Notes: generated by a model from the sequence alone, not told the origin. Positions 17,354 through 25,353 are shown, numbered from the stretch's first letter. The stretch is 64,000 bases of DNA from Rossellomorea pakistanensis (GCF_016908495.1 NZ_JAFBDZ010000003.1:248001-312000); one strand, 5' to 3'. Made by a program: numbers and translations.

Positions 17354-18076
17354 TTAGAACATCATTTTTAATGCACGTTTTAGATCAGGCTGCCAATATT
17401 TCCAAGTGTGGTCACCATCAAATTCGTCATAAAACGAGGAAAAATTCTTTTCCTCAAATAATTGATGTAACTCTCGATTAGGTACAAGAAAATCTTTAAC
17501 TTTACCATCAGTTGTTTTCACTTCTGTTTCGCCTGTCCCGATGATGTGGTAAAGATTTATCAAATGAGGTTGTGTATGCTCTGTTACAGCCGTTAGGACT
17601 TTCTCGTTTACAAAAGGAGACTGTAGGATCACTTTACCGAAAGTATTAGGGTATTTAAGAGCGGTCATGAGTGATACTGTTGCACCAAGGGAATCACCTA
17701 TCAAAGCTCTTCCCATACCAATATGATAGGTAGGATACTTTTCATCGAGAAATGGTACTAGTTCATGTGCTAAAAAGCGAATATATGCATCATTTTCTTC
17801 TCCATCCGGATGATACTTCCTGCGTCGATCTTCTACATTTTTATAAGGAATCCCTACAATGATCATATTTTCAATTTCACGTTCCCCAAGAAGTTCGTCT
17901 GCTAAACGAGGAATTCTGCCTAACTGAAAATAATCCTTTCCATCCTGTGCAATGAGTAAAGAATACTTATACAAAGGAGAGAATGTTGCAGGTAAATAGA
18001 CAAGCATTTCTATTTCTTCATTTAATTCTTTGCTATAGAGGCTAAGTTCATTGATTGTACCTCTTGAAGACGTCAT
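17354..18076 (-). CDS. yjcH: Esterase-family protein YjcH
   Basis: A 240-residue alpha/beta hydrolase of the esterase D/enterochelin-esterase group. The nucleophile elbow is GDSLGA, and DGDHTWKYW near the end supplies the likely catalytic histidine. There is no signal peptide, so it is cytoplasmic. GGAGGT lies about 7 bases before ATG. It is upstream of yjcG on the same strand, 210 bases away, so possibly its own unit. Natural ester unknown. Confidence 0.9.
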   Translation of the reverse strand: MTSSRGTINELSLYSKELNEEIEMLVYLPATFSPLYKYSLLIAQDGKDYFQLGRIPRLADELLGEREIENMIIVGIPYKNVEDRRRKYHPDGEENDAYIRFLAHELVPFLDEKYPTYHIGMGRALIGDSLGATVSLMTALKYPNTFGKVILQSPFVNEKVLTAVTEHTQPHLINLYHIIGTGETEVKTTDGKVKDFLVPNRELHQLFEEKNFSSFYDEFDGDHTWKYWQPDLKRALKMMF

Positions 18077-18252
18077 TATTCATACCTCCAAAAATGTTCA
18101 TCATTAATTTTAAGCGGTTACAGGAAGATTGTATCATAACTTAAATCATAATTCCTTGTCATTACCTTCAATGCGAATTTTCGGAAAAGTTGATATAATG
18201 AAAGAACAACATTTTAAATCGTATTACTGTAATTTTGAGAGGGGAAAAATCT

Positions 18253-18801
18253 ATGAAAAAAACGATTCATTCGCAAGAGGTTACACTAGCCGCACGTAAG
18301 CGTTTAGAAGATAGAGGTGTCAAAATAGAGGATATTGCAGAAATTGTTTTTGAAATGCAGTACCCCTACCATCCAGAACTCAGGATGGATGACTGTGTAG
18401 ACAGCGTAAAAAAAGTCTTATTAAAAAGAGAGCTTCAGCATGCGATTTTGGTAGGTGTAGAGCTTGATATGCTAGCAGAGAATAAACAGCTTTCCGAACC
18501 ATTACAATCGATTGTAGAATCTGATGAAGGATTATTTGGAGTGGACGAAACCATTGCATTAGGTGCGGCACTTGGTTACGGAAGTATCGCGGTTACCACA
18601 TTTGGTCATCTCGACAAAAATAAGATTGGAATTATCCGTGAGTTAGATACAAAAAGAGGAGAGGGTGTTCATACTTTCTTAGATGATATTGTCGCAAGTA
18701 TTGCAGCAAATGCTGCTTCTAGATTGGCCCATAGGTTTAGAGACAGTGAAGAAGAGTTGGCTGATGGGGAGATTAAAGATCAAGAGGAATTAATAGGATG
18801 A
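18253..18801 (+). CDS. PgpA-family phosphatidylglycerophosphatase (YutG-like)
   Basis: A 182-residue protein of the PgpA family. B. subtilis YutG is the closest remembered relative. Key acidic segments are the MDDCVDSVKKVL block, ESDEGLFGVDETIALG and HTFLDDIVASIAANAASRLAHR. The track of open sequence starts at TTG 18235, but GAGGGG stands 8 bases before ATG at 18253, so that start is used. It lacks long hydrophobic helices, as YutG does. The enzyme reaction is inferred from the family. Confidence 0.8.
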   Translation: MKKTIHSQEVTLAARKRLEDRGVKIEDIAEIVFEMQYPYHPELRMDDCVDSVKKVLLKRELQHAILVGVELDMLAENKQLSEPLQSIVESDEGLFGVDETIALGAALGYGSIAVTTFGHLDKNKIGIIRELDTKRGEGVHTFLDDIVASIAANAASRLAHRFRDSEEELADGEIKDQEELIG

Positions 18802-18812
18802 AGAAGGTAAAG

Positions 18813-18845
18813 GCCAGCTCTTAGTTATAGGGTTGGTTTTTTTCT
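18813..18845 (+). terminator. Terminator after the PgpA-family gene
   Basis: CCAGCTC pairs with GGGTTGG around an AT-rich loop, followed by seven or more T. Between here and the TRAP operon (about 330 bases) I see only the cre-like site and promoter listed separately. Confidence 0.65.
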
Positions 18846-18964
18846 TTGGAAGAAAGTTACTTAAACCACATGGTCGGTAGTATTTATGAAGCTTTAAAAT
18901 TAGGTTAGCAAGTATCAGAGATCTAATGATAATAGCTTTTAATGACAAAAAACAATCTAGTATA

Positions 18965-18978
18965 TGTAAACGGTTTAT
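18965..18978. promoter_or_regulatory. cre-like site upstream of the TRAP operon
   Basis: TGTAAACGGTTTAT matches the CcpA cre consensus TGWAANCGNTNWCA at 12 of 14 positions. It is about 140 bases upstream of the operon promoter. Confidence 0.35.
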
Positions 18979-19102
18979 ACATTATGCATACATTTGAGAC
19001 AATTCAAGTAATTTAAATCATTGATTCGTTGAGGTATAGTAATTTTCTGAATAATTAAAACCTTTGTTTTTATTAGTTAGATTAAGAAAATATGTAAAGT
19101 GT

Positions 19103-19133
19103 TTGACAATTATATTACATAACATGATAGAAT
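19103..19133 (+). promoter_or_regulatory. Probable sigma-A promoter of the TRAP operon
   Basis: TTGACA (19103-19108) and TAGAAT (19128-19133) with a 19-base spacer. The perfect -35 is persuasive; the spacer is long by two bases. Confidence 0.45.
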
Positions 19134-19174
19134 ACTGTTTAGGTAAGTACAATTTTAATAGGGGGGAATTTCTT

Positions 19175-20167
19175 ATGAAGAAACGCAGTTATTTTCTTGG
19201 GACAGCAATAGTCCTTATGCTCTCTATGATTCTCGCAGCATGTGGTGGAGGAAGTGGGGACTCCTCTGATGGCGGTGGAGATAATGACAGCAAGGTAGAC
19301 TTTGTTGCAATAGCAACAGGTGGAACAGGCGGTACATATTATCCGCTTGGAGGAACTTTTGGAAAACTTATTACAGATGAGACTGATATTAAACACTCAG
19401 TTGAGACATCTGGGGCATCAGCTGAAAACATGGCGACGTTAAAAGCTGGCGATGTTCAAATTGCTTTTACTCAAACAGATATTGCAAGCTATGCAGTTGA
19501 AGGAACACAAATGTTTAATGAAAAAATTGATAATGCCAGAGGAATTGGAACACTTTATCCAGAAACAATTCAAATTGTAACGACAAAAGATTCAGGCATT
19601 AAATCTGTAGAAGACTTAAAAGGAAAAGTTGTGTCTGTAGGGGAAGCTGGGTCAGGAACACTTTTAAATGCTGAACAAATTTTAGAAGTCCATGGAATGA
19701 CAACAGATGACTTGGAAGCAAGAAACCTGTCATTTGATGATTCTACAAATGGCATTCAAGATGGAACTATTGATGCAGCATTCATTACTGGTGGAACTCC
19801 AGTCGGTGCAGTTGAAGGATTAGCAGCAACTGAAGACATCTCAATCGTGCCAATCGAGCAGGATATGATTGACAGTTTAATTGAAAAGTACCCATATTAT
19901 GCAAAAGACGAAATTCCTGCTGATACCTATAGTAAAATTGCAGAGCCTGTGACAACTGTAGCGGTTCGAGCAATGCTAGTTACTTATGAAGATATGCCTG
20001 AAGATGTTGTATACAACATTACTAAAGCAATTTTTGAAAATACGGATAAAATTCAGCATGCTAAAGGTGAGTTAATTAGTGCTGAAACGGCACTTGATGG
20101 TATGGGTATCGAACTTCATCCTGGAGCGAAGAAATACTTTGATGAGAAAGGTATTTCTAAAGAGTAG
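19175..20167 (+). CDS. TAXI-family TRAP transporter solute-binding lipoprotein
   Basis: Extracytoplasmic substrate receptor, 330 residues. The signal peptide ends in LAAC (cysteine 23), followed by a Gly/Ser/Asp linker. TAXI landmarks are ATGGTGGTYYPLGG near residue 45 and the SVGEAGSGTLLNAEQIL block. ATG at 19175 has AGGGGGG 8 bases upstream; the 37 extra upstream codons are not coding-like. First gene of a three-gene TRAP operon. TAXI receptors often bind glutamate, 2-oxoglutarate or similar acids; the ligand here is unknown. Confidence 0.95.
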   Translation: MKKRSYFLGTAIVLMLSMILAACGGGSGDSSDGGGDNDSKVDFVAIATGGTGGTYYPLGGTFGKLITDETDIKHSVETSGASAENMATLKAGDVQIAFTQTDIASYAVEGTQMFNEKIDNARGIGTLYPETIQIVTTKDSGIKSVEDLKGKVVSVGEAGSGTLLNAEQILEVHGMTTDDLEARNLSFDDSTNGIQDGTIDAAFITGGTPVGAVEGLAATEDISIVPIEQDMIDSLIEKYPYYAKDEIPADTYSKIAEPVTTVAVRAMLVTYEDMPEDVVYNITKAIFENTDKIQHAKGELISAETALDGMGIELHPGAKKYFDEKGISKE

Positions 20168-20279
20168 TATGGATGAACAAGGATAGACCGAGAATTTCTT
20201 GGTCTATTCTTTTATTGTTTACAATAATCTATATGAATTCATCAAAGTTTTATTTCGTGTTATCGATGGAGGATTAAAC

Positions 20280-20795
20280 ATGAAGGTTAAACTAATTTTT
20301 ATTTTTTTCATTCTTCTCGCATGTTTAAGCGTAATCATCCTCTTCCCCTTTAAAACATATCTTGTCATTGAGTCAAGAAATAACCCTGAAGACTATTTGT
20401 TTCTGTCTATTGAAAAAGAGAAAGAATTTGCCGTTTTCTATACTCATTCTATTCATAAATCTTTAGTAGAAGAGTGGTATGCTCTAAGTGAAAATGATCG
20501 GATTAAGCAAACTAAACTAGTTTATGAAGACACAGCGATTGGTATGCCTTCAAACTCAGAATCTGGAGGAGAATTCGTTCGGACAGATGACGGTAAGTAT
20601 GTCATTGAGAATATAAACAGAACGTTTACTTCGATAAATATGAGAATAGGTCAAGTAATTGCCAATCATAAACTTGTCTTTCGAAATAATCTCTATGAAT
20701 TTTCGGAATATTTTCCGGAAGGTTCAGTTGTGACAATCAAAGCTAAGAAAATTTCGTTATGGCAAAAATGGAAAGGAGTGAAAGTTGATGAGTGA
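20280..20795 (+). CDS. DUF1850 accessory protein of a TAXI TRAP transporter
   Basis: A 171-residue protein with one N-terminal membrane anchor (KLIFIFFILLACLSVIILFPF) and an external DUF1850 domain with FAVFYTHSIHKSLVEEWY. DUF1850 genes regularly sit between TAXI receptor and permease. GATGGAGG precedes ATG at 20280. The last 8 bases overlap the permease start, implying translational coupling. Function is unknown beyond the association. Confidence 0.88.
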   Translation: MKVKLIFIFFILLACLSVIILFPFKTYLVIESRNNPEDYLFLSIEKEKEFAVFYTHSIHKSLVEEWYALSENDRIKQTKLVYEDTAIGMPSNSESGGEFVRTDDGKYVIENINRTFTSINMRIGQVIANHKLVFRNNLYEFSEYFPEGSVVTIKAKKISLWQKWKGVKVDE

Positions 20796-22773
20796 AAAGA
20801 AACTACATCAAACACTTAGTGAAGAAGAACAAAAAGAATTATTAGAAAAGTACGATCCAGAAGCTGCTACTCGAAGTGTAAAGGGAATATTTAAATGGAT
20901 TATATTCTTTGGGTTACTTGCGTTCTCAGTATTTCAGCTATATGCATCGATCGCACAAGTTATTCCTAGACAACTACTATTATCTATTCATTTAGGGTTT
21001 GCACTTTCTCTTATTTTCTTATTATATCCGGCTAGAAAGAAGAATCTAAAGAAGAATAAAGTTGCTTGGTACGACATTATTCTTTCGATACTATCAATTG
21101 TTGTAGGCGCTTATTGGCCGATTATGCAAGAGGATATCGTTAATCGTATTGGACTAATGACCACAACAGATTTTGTTATTGGTGGACTGGCAATTCTATT
21201 AGTCTTAGAAGCAACTAGGCGTGCTGTTGGTTTACCGATTACGATTATTGCTGCTTTGTTCTTGCTGTATATGTATTATGGACGTGTAATGCCTGGATTC
21301 CTCGCACACCGTGGATTTGACTTTGATGATATTGTTAAAACGATGTTCTTTACAGGTGAAGGAATTTTAGGAACACCTCTATATGTATCGGCAACCTTTA
21401 TTTTTCTTTTTCTTTTGTTTGGAGCTTTCCTCGTTAAAACAGGAGTTGGTCAGTATTTCAATGACTTAGCTGTTTCGATTGCAGGTAAGAGAACGGGGGG
21501 GCCGGCAAAAGTGGCGATTTTCTCCAGTGCTCTCCAAGGGACGATTAGTGGAAGCTCTGTTGCGAACGTTGTCACTTCCGGTTCATTTACCATTCCGATG
21601 ATGAAAAAACTCGGATATCGGAAGGAGTTTGCTGGTGGTGTTGAGGCAGCAGCTTCAACAGGTGGACAATTAATGCCACCTATTATGGGTGCTGCAGCAT
21701 TCTTAATGGTAGAGTTTATCGGTGGGATATCGTACTGGGAAATCGCTAAAGCGGCAGCTATCCCAGCATTGCTTTACTTTACAGGTATTTGGATTATGAC
21801 TCACTTTGAAGCGAAACGAATCGGTCTTAGAGGGTTATCAGATGAGGAGATGCCTAATCGTAAAGAAGTCTTAAAGAAGATCTATCTACTTATTCCTATC
21901 TTAACTGTTATTGTATTATTACTTAGCGGAATAAGTGTTATGCGGGCAGCATTATGGTCAATTGTTGCTACGATTGTTATTAGTGCAATTCGAAAAGATA
22001 CAAGAATCGGCCTCATGAAAATGATTGATGCGCTTGTAGATGGCGCGAGAACAGCTCTTGCTGTTGCTGCAGCTACTGCATGTGCAGGTATTATTGTAGG
22101 AGTTGTAACGAAAACAGGATTAGGATTAACACTTGCAAATGGTCTTGTGGACCTTGCTTCTGACATTACAAACACAGCAAACGGTAAGCTATTGTTGACT
22201 TTGTTCTTTACAATGATTGCATCGATTGTTTTAGGAATGGGATCACCTACAACAGCAAACTATGTCATTACATCAACGATAGCGGCACCCGCTATTATCT
22301 TATTAGGGGCTCCTGAGTTATCTGCTCATTTGTTTGTGTTCTATTTCGGTATTATTGCTGATATCACACCACCTGTAGCGCTCGCAGCATTCGCAGCAGC
22401 AGGTGTATCTGGGGGAGAACCTATTAAAACAGGGGTCAATTCGGCAAAACTTGCCATTGCAGCGTTTATTATTCCATATATGTTCGTGCTCTCGCCTGAG
22501 TTATTATTGATTGATACAACGATTCCAGAGATTCTGTGGGTTGTCTTTACGGCAATTACCGGTATGACGGCTATTGGTGCGGGGATAATCGGGTTCTGGA
22601 TGAGAAAAATTTATTGGTATGAACGAATTGTGTTCGTTATTACAGGATTACTGCTGATTTATCCAGAAGGCATGACAGATATGATTGGTTTAGGGTTATT
22701 TATAGTAATGGTTGCCCTTCAATTCTTTATGAAAAAGAAGGATGGAGGACAAAAAACAGAGGTAACAGCATAA
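20788..22773 (+). CDS. TRAP transporter fused permease (DctQM-type)
   Basis: A 661-residue membrane protein fusing the small four-helix and large twelve-helix TRAP permease domains, as usual for TAXI systems. Recognisable DctM segments are SSALQGTISGSSVANVVTSG, AAASTGGQLMPPIMGAAAFL and LGMGSPTTANYVITSTI. A TTG 3 bases upstream is in frame, but ATG at 20788 is 9 bases from AAAGGAG and is preferred. It would drive ion-coupled uptake of the receptor's ligand. Confidence 0.94.
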   Translation: MSEKKLHQTLSEEEQKELLEKYDPEAATRSVKGIFKWIIFFGLLAFSVFQLYASIAQVIPRQLLLSIHLGFALSLIFLLYPARKKNLKKNKVAWYDIILSILSIVVGAYWPIMQEDIVNRIGLMTTTDFVIGGLAILLVLEATRRAVGLPITIIAALFLLYMYYGRVMPGFLAHRGFDFDDIVKTMFFTGEGILGTPLYVSATFIFLFLLFGAFLVKTGVGQYFNDLAVSIAGKRTGGPAKVAIFSSALQGTISGSSVANVVTSGSFTIPMMKKLGYRKEFAGGVEAAASTGGQLMPPIMGAAAFLMVEFIGGISYWEIAKAAAIPALLYFTGIWIMTHFEAKRIGLRGLSDEEMPNRKEVLKKIYLLIPILTVIVLLLSGISVMRAALWSIVATIVISAIRKDTRIGLMKMIDALVDGARTALAVAAATACAGIIVGVVTKTGLGLTLANGLVDLASDITNTANGKLLLTLFFTMIASIVLGMGSPTTANYVITSTIAAPAIILLGAPELSAHLFVFYFGIIADITPPVALAAFAAAGVSGGEPIKTGVNSAKLAIAAFIIPYMFVLSPELLLIDTTIPEILWVVFTAITGMTAIGAGIIGFWMRKIYWYERIVFVITGLLLIYPEGMTDMIGLGLFIVMVALQFFMKKKDGGQKTEVTA

Positions 22774-22781
22774 AGAATATT

Positions 22782-22815
22782 CTGGCTTTCTCTATGTAGT
22801 ATAGGGGGAGCCATT
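22782..22815 (+). terminator. Possible terminator of the TRAP operon
   Basis: GGCTTTCTC and GGGGGAGCC can pair across an AT-rich loop, with TTTTC following. The hairpin is imperfect. Confidence 0.4.
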
Positions 22816-22840
22816 TTCATTGAGATAAAGACCAAGTTGG

Positions 22841-23068
22841 TTAAATAATATTGGGACGAGATGAAGAAGTTCTTTTCTTCTCAATAGCGAGGATTTGGTC
22901 GAGCTTAAACGTTCTTATGTTTCGTCTATAATAACAATATGCTCTTAAGGTTTTAACGTTTAGCTCCTTAATGATTATGGTTCTTTTTGTACAAATACCT
23001 TTTTCACTTAAATAAATCATTTCTACAGGACTTTGTTCTAGCTGAAAACGGATTAATTTACTTCTCAT
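22841..23068 (-). CDS. Small WYL-like domain protein under a LexA box
   Basis: A 75-residue protein whose layout resembles a stripped-down WYL domain: VEMIYLSEKG, then TIIIKELNVKTLRAYCYYRRNIRTFKLDQILAIE. No DNA-binding domain is attached. AGGAGG lies 7 bases before ATG at 23068. A perfect match to the Bacillus SOS consensus sits 38 bases upstream of the start, so it should be DNA-damage induced. WYL domains usually sense nucleic acids or nucleotides; a free-standing one could be a regulator or adaptor. The family assignment is from pattern only. Confidence 0.75.
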   Translation of the reverse strand: MRSKLIRFQLEQSPVEMIYLSEKGICTKRTIIIKELNVKTLRAYCYYRRNIRTFKLDQILAIEKKRTSSSRPNII

Positions 23069-23105
23069 AATGGAACCTCCTTTTTATTTATATTATTAGT
23101 ATATA

Positions 23106-23119
23106 CGAACAAACGTTCC
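23106..23119. promoter_or_regulatory. LexA (SOS) box
   Basis: CGAACAAACGTTCC fits the B. subtilis SOS consensus CGAACRNRYGTTYC at every position. It lies upstream of the minus-strand WYL-like gene and close to its likely -35, where LexA would block the promoter. Confidence 0.8.
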
Positions 23120-23308
23120 TTTATACATGTTGGATTTTACCAAGAATTATTTTATATAATGTATTGATTGTTTACTAATAGTGGTAGTCTTAACAGGAAG
23201 TTAGACGAAATATAGAAGTGGTTAGAATTGTAGTTACTTATTGACAATTTTATTGATTCGTTATATATTATTAATTGTCGTTAGAATAATTTATTTACAT
23301 ATGAATGG

Positions 23309-23380
23309 GATCTGTTAGCTCAGCGGGAGAGCACTTCCTTGACAGGGAAGGGGTCGGGGGTTCAAATCCCTTACAGATCA
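23309..23380 (+). tRNA. tRNA-Val (anticodon GAC), lone gene
   Basis: Cloverleaf folded by eye: acceptor GATCTGT/ACAGATC, D arm GCTC-GAGC with an AGCGGGA loop, anticodon stem CTTCC/GGAAG with loop TTGACAG (anticodon GAC), variable GGGTC, T arm GGGGG/CCCTT with TTCAAAT. The discriminator is A and CCA is not encoded. Two G-U pairs in the T stem make it weaker than usual. It has its own terminator and no tRNA neighbours. Confidence 0.9.
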
Positions 23381-23396
23381 TACCGGTTAGTGAAGG

Positions 23397-23427
23397 CTGT
23401 AATCCTTGAGGGTTGCAGTTTTTTTTT
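23397..23427 (+). terminator. Terminator after tRNA-Val
   Basis: CTGTAATCC (23397-23405) pairs with GGGTTGCAG (23410-23418) including two G-U pairs, and nine T follow. Confidence 0.85.
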
Positions 23428-23564
23428 ACAAAAAAATATGTTGTCTTTGTCTTCTGACTTTATAATTTTATTAAGAAACCTTTTTGGAATTGACGGAAGT
23501 TTTCAACACTGAATATAGTGGAAGTGACTGTGATAAATTACTTGAACCTTTTGGGGGACTGGAT

Positions 23565-23891
23565 ATGAGTGGAATTGTCAAAACCTTTCAAACACCGTAT
23601 TATGCAGTGATATTTACTTCGCAGCGAACAGATAGTGACAGAGGATATGGGAAAATGTCCGACAAAATGGTAGAGTTGGCTTCTCAGCAAGAAGGGTTCT
23701 TAGGAGTGGAAAGTGCCCGTCAGGAAGGACTAGGAATTACAGTATCATACTGGACCTCTCTTGATGCAATCAAGAACTGGAAGGAGCAATCAGCACATAA
23801 AATTGCACAAGAAAGAGGTAAAACAGAATGGTATAAAAATTTCTCTCTAAGAGTTTGTAAGGTGGAGAGAGATGATTATTTCGAAATATAG
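23565..23891 (+). CDS. Antibiotic biosynthesis monooxygenase (ABM) domain protein
   Basis: A 108-residue ferredoxin-like dimer-fold protein. The segment PYYAVIFTSQRTDSDRGYGKMSDKM and the later ITVSYWTSLDAIKNWKEQSAH are typical of a conserved Bacillus ABM family. ATG at 23565 follows GGGGGA by 7 bases; 27 upstream codons remain open but lack a good start. Such proteins include haem-degrading and quinol monooxygenases, but no catalytic claim can be made here. Confidence 0.82.
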   Translation: MSGIVKTFQTPYYAVIFTSQRTDSDRGYGKMSDKMVELASQQEGFLGVESARQEGLGITVSYWTSLDAIKNWKEQSAHKIAQERGKTEWYKNFSLRVCKVERDDYFEI

Positions 23892-23970
23892 TTCTTATAT
23901 GTCCATTATGAAGTCTATAATCAGAAGGACAGGCTAGGTTATCGAGGGCAAACACGTTTAGAAAAAGAAG

Positions 23971-24126
23971 GTGCGAGCGCTTTTAACAAGAATTTATTCG
24001 AGGAGCGAAGGCGGTTGGAGTGAGTGCAGAATTATCTTTAAGCATTTTATTCCAAATGCGATAGGTCCTATTGTTGTTAACGCAACATTGATGATGGCTA
24101 TATGATTAATCTTTCCTATCTTAGAT
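23971..24126 (+). pseudogene. Relic of an OppC/DppC-type ABC permease
   Basis: Pieces of the conserved inner-membrane-loop region of peptide permeases are readable in shifting frames: VRALLT, then EFIRGAKAVGVSA, then RIIFKHFIPNAIGPIVVNA and GYMINLSYL. At least three frameshifts separate them, and nothing of the remaining gene is left on either side. This is a decayed fragment, not a gene. No transposon ends are seen. Confidence 0.8.
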
Positions 24127-24147
24127 AATTATCCAAAGCCTATACAA

Positions 24148-24172
24148 CCCCGAACCTATATGGAGTTCGGGG
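24148..24172. repeat. Perfect 8-bp hairpin after the permease relic
   Basis: CCCCGAAC (24148-24155) and GTTCGGGG (24165-24172) flank a 9-base loop. No T run follows on either strand. It may be the surviving terminator stem of the lost operon. Confidence 0.45.
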
Positions 24173-24262
24173 TAAGAAATAGCTCTATTCAAAGTTGATA
24201 CGATCTCGATAATGAATAGTTCTGATTGGAACAATGAAAATTTTCATTCGAAGAAGTTTGAA

Positions 24263-24442
24263 TTAATTTTTTTTAGCTTCTAATTCTTCTTCGAAAAAGA
24301 AAGTACCTGGATGCTCTTTTACTATATAAGAAAATCTTTTCATATTTTTTACATATTGAGATTTCAATATTGTGACTTCCTGACCAGTTTCTTTAATATA
24401 GGCTTTGGCTCCATTATTGAATAAGCTTTTTGATGTTTTCAA
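24263..24442 (-). CDS. Small hypothetical protein, TTG start
   Basis: A 59-residue protein reading KTSKSLFNNGAKAYIKET, GQEVTILKSQYVKNMKRFSY and KEHPGTFFFEEELEAKKN. The alternating polar/hydrophobic strands suggest a small beta-barrel, perhaps SH3-like. TTG at 24442 has GGGAG about 8 bases upstream. Codon pattern and sequence look genuine, but I do not recognise the family. It was too short for an automatic open-frame list. Confidence 0.6.
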   Translation of the reverse strand: MKTSKSLFNNGAKAYIKETGQEVTILKSQYVKNMKRFSYIVKEHPGTFFFEEELEAKKN

Positions 24443-24578
24443 GTGGACACTCCCTTTTTTGTTTCTAATTAATTATACCATAGAAACGAATGAATCATTT
24501 TCCTTGTACATTGATTGAATCCTCTTCATTTCCTTTATCTAGCAACTATGTTACACTTTTAAAAAAGTGGAAGGCAAT

Positions 24579-24795
24579 TTGACAAATTATAAAGCAAAGA
24601 AAAGTAATCTTAATGATTTGCTAGCTAAAAATAACATGGATTTAGATACATTAGAAAAGAGTACGAATATTTCTAAAAGCCAGCTCGAAAGCTATACATC
24701 AAAAAAAAGTGATGAATTTAAACTCAGCTATGTCGATCTCTAAACATTTGAACTGTCAAATTGAAGATTTATATGAATGGAAAACAGAAGAGTGA
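24579..24795 (+). pseudogene. XRE-type helix-turn-helix regulator with a frameshift in an A8 tract
   Basis: Frame one reads TNYKAKKSNLNDLLAKNNM ... STNISKSQLESYTSKK and stops at 24741. The next frame supplies MNLNSAMSISKHLNCQIEDLYEWKTEE, the usual end of small Cro/CI-like regulators. The shift is in a run of eight A (24701-24708); seven A would restore one 71-residue frame. The start is TTG at 24579 with GGAAGG close by. Either a pseudogene, a slippage-controlled gene or a sequencing error. Confidence 0.75.
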
Positions 24796-24814
24796 TCCTT
24801 TCACTCTTTTTAAT
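24788..24814 (+). terminator. Terminator overlapping the regulator stop
   Basis: AGAGTGA pairs with TCACTCT around TCCTT and runs into TTTT. It includes the TGA stop. Confidence 0.75.
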
Positions 24815-25008
24815 TTGATTAGATGAGACAGAAAATAAGTAAAAAAAAAAAGAATTAACATTCATGGACTTGCTAATTTCTTTATTATCAGTTATGCTAT
24901 GTAAGAATTATTTTTGTTCGGTATGTAAGAGAACAACAACCTTCACTTAATATCGTTTAGAGCAAGAATAGTATTATTGTGTGTGAACCACACTAGGAGG
25001 CAACAAAC

Positions 25009-25209
25009 ATGGAAAATGGTAAAGTTAAATGGTTTAATGCAGAAAAAGGATTTGGATTCATCGAAGTAGAAGGCGGAGAAGACGTATTCGTACATTTCTC
25101 AGCAATCCAAGGTGAAGGTTTTAAATCACTTGACGAAGGTCAAGAAGTAACGTTCGATATCGAGCAAGGCGCTCGTGGCCCACAAGCTGCTAACGTTAGT
25201 AAAGCTTAA
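25009..25209 (+). CDS. CspA-family cold shock protein
   Basis: A 66-residue OB-fold RNA chaperone. Both RNP motifs are intact: KGFGFIEV and VFVHFSAI, behind [16 protein letters not shown] lies 8 bases before ATG at 25009. The 200-base leader upstream carries no gene and may hold a cold-responsive 5' leader, though I could not define a structure. The name (cspB, cspC or cspD) cannot be settled from one copy. Confidence 0.97.
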   Translation: MENGKVKWFNAEKGFGFIEVEGGEDVFVHFSAIQGEGFKSLDEGQEVTFDIEQGARGPQAANVSKA

Positions 25210-25234
25210 TGATCATAAGCTAGTTATATACAAA

Positions 25235-25261
25235 AACAGGCCCTTAGAGGTCTGTTTTTTT
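25235..25261 (+). terminator. Terminator after the cold shock gene
   Basis: AACAGGCC pairs with GGTCTGTT around CTTAGA, followed by a T run. Confidence 0.85.
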
Positions 25262-25286
25262 AATTAATTCTCTACTTATGAAATTC

Positions 25287-25333
25287 TATCAAAAGCCTGT
25301 AGCCTCTGTTTAGAGGTCTACAGGCTTTTGATA
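25287..25333. repeat. Long 21-bp hairpin between csp and yhfH
   Basis: TATCAAAAGCCTGTAG (25287-25302) is the exact reverse complement of CTACAGGCTTTTGATA (25318-25333), and an inner CCTCT/AGAGG extends it with one bulged base. It lacks a clear T run, so a plain terminator is uncertain; it separates the convergent csp and yhfH genes. Confidence 0.65.
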
Positions 25334-25353
25334 ATTTAGTAGATATATTTCCT

